Assembly (NCBI GenBank): GCA_965225715.1
Contig: CBDDBK010000004.1
Span: forward strand, 372,001 to 436,000
Source: CBDDBK01 sp965225715
Lineage (GTDB): Bacteria > Bacteroidota > Bacteroidia > Cytophagales > Flammeovirgaceae
Direction of reading: 5' to 3'
Length of the DNA stretch: 64,000 bases
Under the pieces are notes generated by a model. That model was not told the DNA's origin. It did no database searches and saw only the letters and a list, made by a program, of their open reading frames with translations. A program made the translations under genes and the position numbers. How positions within the stretch are numbered: position 1 is the stretch's first letter; every line of letters starts with the position of its first letter. Positions 61,231 to 64,000 of this stretch are shown here, piece after piece.

Positions 61231-62463
61231 ATGCGCTTATTGTTTAAGAATATCAAAGAGTTAGTTCAGATTCGTCCTAAACATATTTCTTATGTTAAAG
61301 GTCAAGATATGAATAATTTACCCACTCTTAAAAATGCTTATCTATTAGTTACAAATGGCAAAATTGATAGTTTTGGAAGTATGCATACTTGCCCACCAGA
61401 AACAGCTGACGTTATTGATGCAACAGGTAAAATACTGCTGCCTGCTTGGTGTGATTCGCATACTCATCTTGTATATGCAGGTAGTCGTGAAAAAGAATTT
61501 GTAGATCGTATTAATGGGTTGACCTATGAAGAAATAGCTAATAGAGGCGGCGGGATTTTAAACTCTGCTCAAAAACTACAAAAAACTACAAAAGAAGATC
61601 TATATAATCAAAGCAAAAGTCGCTTAGAAGAAGTTATACGCTTAGGAACCGGATCTATTGAAATAAAATCTGGATATGGCTTAACACTAGAAGCAGAAAT
61701 CAAAATGCTTCGAGTGATTAGAGATTTAAAAAAAAAGTATCAAATAAATATTAAATCAACTTTTTTGGGCGCCCATGCTATTCCTGCTCATTATAAAAAT
61801 AATAAACAAGCCTATTTAGAAAAACTAATAACCTATACTATACCCAGAGTAGCCGAAGAAAAATTGGCAGAATATATTGATATCTTTTGTGAAACAGGTT
61901 ATTTTAGTGCAAAAGATACCGATATGGTTTTAGAGGCCGGTGTTAAATATGGTCTAAAACCTAAAATTCATGTCAATCAATTTACAGTTATTGGCGGTGT
62001 GCAAGTAGGTGTAAAACATAATGCACTTTCAGTCGATCATTTGGAAAAAGTCTCAGAGGCAGACATAAGTAGCCTTAAAGAAAGTTCTACGATGCCAGTC
62101 GCTTTACCGGGTTGTTCTTTTTTTCTTGGTATACCTTATACACCTGCTCGTAAAATTATTGATTCAGGATTGCCTTTAGCATTAGCAACGGACTATAATC
62201 CGGGATCAGCACCTTCAGGCAATATGAATATGATTATTTCTTTAGCCTGCATAAAAATGAATATAACACCAAAAGAGGCTATTAATGCTGCCACCATTAA
62301 TGGCGCTTATGCTATGGGTTTGGAAAAACAAGCCGGTTCTATTACAAGAGGTAAACAAGCTAATCTATTATTAACACAACCAATACGTTCTTATAAATCG
62401 TTACCTTATTCTTTCGGAACAAATAATATAGCTAAAGTTTACATACAAGGCATTAAGGTTTAG
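61231..62463 (+). CDS. hutI: Imidazolonepropionase
   Basis: A 410-residue amidohydrolase of histidine degradation that opens imidazolone propionate to formiminoglutamate. CDSHTHLVYAGSREKEFVDR holds the first zinc ligands, RGGGILNSAQ and EIKSGYGL follow, then GAHAIP, HVNQFTVIGGVQ, SVDHLEKVSEAD, and ATDYNPGSAPSGNMNMI with the catalytic Asp. Full length. No hutH, hutU or hutG in view. It sits directly upstream of the ribosomal genes, an unusual neighbour. Confidence 0.94.
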   Translation: MRLLFKNIKELVQIRPKHISYVKGQDMNNLPTLKNAYLLVTNGKIDSFGSMHTCPPETADVIDATGKILLPAWCDSHTHLVYAGSREKEFVDRINGLTYEEIANRGGGILNSAQKLQKTTKEDLYNQSKSRLEEVIRLGTGSIEIKSGYGLTLEAEIKMLRVIRDLKKKYQINIKSTFLGAHAIPAHYKNNKQAYLEKLITYTIPRVAEEKLAEYIDIFCETGYFSAKDTDMVLEAGVKYGLKPKIHVNQFTVIGGVQVGVKHNALSVDHLEKVSEADISSLKESSTMPVALPGCSFFLGIPYTPARKIIDSGLPLALATDYNPGSAPSGNMNMIISLACIKMNITPKEAINAATINGAYAMGLEKQAGSITRGKQANLLLTQPIRSYKSLPYSFGTNNIAKVYIQGIKV

Positions 62464-62788
62464 GTTAATCAAAAAACAACCTGTTTTAACCCTTAATACA
62501 ATTAAAAATATCAAACTATTATACAAAAAGAAAAAGAGTTTTTTAGCATATAATATATTGATTATAAGCTAAAAAATTTCTATTTTTAAAATAATTTTGT
62601 TAGTTTAAAATGCTAAAGAACATGATTTTTTAGTATCTGGTTAAAATCATTTTTGTATTATTGCAGTTGCCTTTTTATTTAGGTGCTATTAATTTTATGT
62701 GGTTTGATATAAAGAAAAGCGACAAAAGCGATGATCGTGATAAAAATTTAAAATAGTTTTAAAATAATCTTAATAATAATAATCTGGA
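62464..62788. other. Gene-free stretch between hutI and rpsE
   Basis: TTTTTTAGC/GCTAAAAAA (around 62540-62575) can form an AT-rich hairpin, perhaps the hutI terminator. From 62661 (TTG) to the TAG at 62756 a frame reads LQLPFYLGAINFMWFDIKKS plus a short charged tail, which looks like a genuine small membrane peptide or a gene scrap; an internal ATG is at 62697. No rplR or rplF, the usual genes before rpsE, is present. Confidence 0.4.
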
Positions 62789-63313
62789 GTGAATAATTTT
62801 AATCCCACAAATGCTGTTAAACTTTCATCAGTAGAAAAGTTAGAAGAGCGAACTATAAAAATCAGAAGAGTTACCAAAGTTTTGAAAGGTGGTAGACGTT
62901 TTGGTTTTTCAGCTATGGTTGTCGTTGGTAACGGTGAAGGTGTTGTTGGTTACGGACAAGGTAAATCTTTGGAAACTACTGAAGCTATAAATAAAGGTAT
63001 AGACCAAGCCAAGAAAAACCTTATAAAAGTTCCTATACTCAACGATACAATACCTCATGAGATAGAGGCAAAACATGACGGGGCTTTAGTTCTATTAAAA
63101 CCAGCGTCACCTGGTACAGGTGTAATTGCTGGAGGAGCTATGCGCTTAGTTTTAGAAATGGCAGGTGTAAAAAATGTACTTGCTAAATGTAAAGGCTCTT
63201 CAAGTGTTAATAATGTTGTTATGGCTACTTTTAAAGCTTTTCAAATGCTTAGAGACCCTTATACTGTGGCAGAACACAGAGGTATTTCTTTGGATAAAGT
63301 CTTTAATGGCTAA
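62789..63313 (+). CDS. rpsE: 30S ribosomal protein S5
   Basis: A 174-residue S5 protein, needed for decoding accuracy and mRNA unwinding. EERTIKIRRVTKVLKGGRRF and FSAMVVVGNGEGVVGYGQGK form the N-terminal RNA-binding part; HDGALVLLKPASPGTGVIAG, then GAMRLVLEMAGVKNVLAKC complete the fold. Starts with GTG at 62789, with GGAG just before it. Followed by rpmD and rplO in the standard spc order, but L18 (rplR) is not upstream. Confidence 0.95.
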   Translation: MNNFNPTNAVKLSSVEKLEERTIKIRRVTKVLKGGRRFGFSAMVVVGNGEGVVGYGQGKSLETTEAINKGIDQAKKNLIKVPILNDTIPHEIEAKHDGALVLLKPASPGTGVIAGGAMRLVLEMAGVKNVLAKCKGSSSVNNVVMATFKAFQMLRDPYTVAEHRGISLDKVFNG

Positions 63314-63482
63314 GAACATCTATATTTAGTTTCTTAAAGTATTATAGTCAACTTATATTGAAAAAGGATTTTTTTTATATTTATATTAATACTGAGGTAA
63401 TATTCTCTCTTCCATTTTATTTTAATAGCAAGACTATAACTATTTTTTAATTGTTAATTTGAATTTAAAGGACTGTATAATT

Positions 63483-63665
63483 ATGTATATTATTAAACAA
63501 GTTAGAAGTGCAATTGGCAGAACAGAAAATCAAAAAAGAACCCTTATCGCCTTAGGGTTAGGACGGATAGGTAAAACAAATGAAATACCTGTTAATCAAG
63601 CAACAACAGGTATGATAAAAACGGTTCAACATCTTATAGAATTTACCAAAGCAAATCAATCTTAA
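63483..63665 (+). CDS. rpmD: 50S ribosomal protein L30
   Basis: The frame is open from 63459, but the ATG at 63483 gives the normal L30 start YIIKQVRSAIGRTENQKRTL; the product is 60 residues. LGLGRIGKTNEIPV and TTGMIKTVQHLI are family motifs. The 169-bp gap after rpsE is longer than usual for this operon and contains a family-1-like tail fragment near 63342-63370. Confidence 0.93.
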   Translation: MYIIKQVRSAIGRTENQKRTLIALGLGRIGKTNEIPVNQATTGMIKTVQHLIEFTKANQS

Positions 63666-63697
63666 TTTAAAAATTAAACTCAAAGAATATGACTTTT

Positions 63698-64000
63698 ATG
63701 AAATTACACACCCTAAAACCAGCTAAAGGTTCTATAAAAAACAAAAAACGACTTGGTAGAGGTGAAGGTAGTGGTTTAGGTGTTACCTCTGGTCGTGGTA
63801 ATAACGGTGCTAAATCTCGCTCTGGCTATAAGCAAAGAACAGGATTTGAAGGCGGCCAGCTACCATTGCAAAGAAGGTTGCCAAAATTTGGTTTTACCAG
63901 TCCTAATCGAAAAATCTATATTGGTATTAATCTTAATCGACTAGTTCTTTTATCTGAATCTCAAAATTTAGAAACAATAACTTTAGAAGATTTAAAAAAA
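63698..64000 (+). CDS. rplO: 50S ribosomal protein L15, 3' end beyond the window
   Basis: The frame starts with ATG at 63689 or, more like the family, ATG at 63698 (KLHTLKPAKGS). RLGRGEGSGLGVTSGRGNNG and AKSRSGYKQRTGFEGGQLPL, then QRRLPKFGF, are the L15 signature. The frame stays open to the last base, so the C-terminus (about 45 residues) is outside. secY is expected next. Confidence 0.93.
   Translation, partial: MKLHTLKPAKGSIKNKKRLGRGEGSGLGVTSGRGNNGAKSRSGYKQRTGFEGGQLPLQRRLPKFGFTSPNRKIYIGINLNRLVLLSESQNLETITLEDLKK

Overview
The window is AT-rich (roughly 30% GC by eye) DNA from a member of the Bacteroidota, most likely in or near the order Cytophagales. The evidence is family-level: a protein ending in a gliding-associated (type B, type IX secretion) sorting domain, DUF4175 and DUF4199 proteins, a fused E1 alpha/beta 2-oxoacid dehydrogenase, a DPP-IV-like S9 peptidase, a HEXXH protease of the DUF5117/DUF4953 type, and TAnnTTTG promoter elements with little use of Shine-Dalgarno sites. 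The genus cannot be read from the sequence. Biosynthetic genes (trpD, hisC, leuB, mtnA, a biotin carboxylase) sit as single genes among insertion-sequence debris, pseudogene fragments and dispersed repeats, which points to a rearranged genome.

Layout. 0-14 kb: a cut-off Rpn-type nuclease, an outer-membrane barrel, trpD, an IS1-like element, a large secreted protein, a metalloprotease, a tandem-repeat coiled-coil protein and an S9 peptidase. 14-24 kb: tRNA-Ser(GGA), two flippases, fused E1 dehydrogenase, a broken transposase, a glycosyltransferase, an animal-type sulfotransferase and a barrel protein. 24-36 kb: NamZ-like muramidase, an unknown gene plus hisC, a YwqK/MORN-like protein, a second Rpn copy, a permease with a cobalamin adenosyltransferase, a truncated haemoglobin, a transposase tail against mtnA, small membrane proteins, a YraN nuclease and a GT2. 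36-48 kb: biotin carboxylase, glycosyltransferase, GNAT/WbqC pair, S41 protease, half transketolase, solitary DNA methyltransferase, ruvC and an FMN reductase. 48-56 kb: a 1057-residue SIR2-NTPase-pentatricopeptide protein, leuB, a RelE-type toxin-antitoxin locus with a frameshifted toxin, an NadR-like kinase, UDP-glucuronate decarboxylase and a second tandem-repeat coiled-coil protein. 56-61 kb: a TumE-like toxin-antitoxin pair, an RsbW-like kinase and a DUF4175 protein. 61-64 kb: hutI, then rpsE-rpmD-rplO, the 3' part of the spc ribosomal operon.

The surface-glycan genes (two flippases, three or four glycosyltransferases, UXS, WbqC, sulfotransferase) are scattered but could serve one polysaccharide export and modification pathway. 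The most striking locus is 48239-51412: an N-terminal SIR2 NADase-like domain and a P-loop NTPase, the plan of antiviral STAND proteins, joined to an array of pentatricopeptide repeats, an RNA-binding fold that is rare in bacteria. The second main theme is a family of about 90-bp hairpin-rich intergenic repeats, at least ten copies from 29.7 to 61 kb. One near-identical inverted pair brackets 56.1-61.0 kb, and terminal motifs of the family bracket the TumE-like toxin-antitoxin pair.
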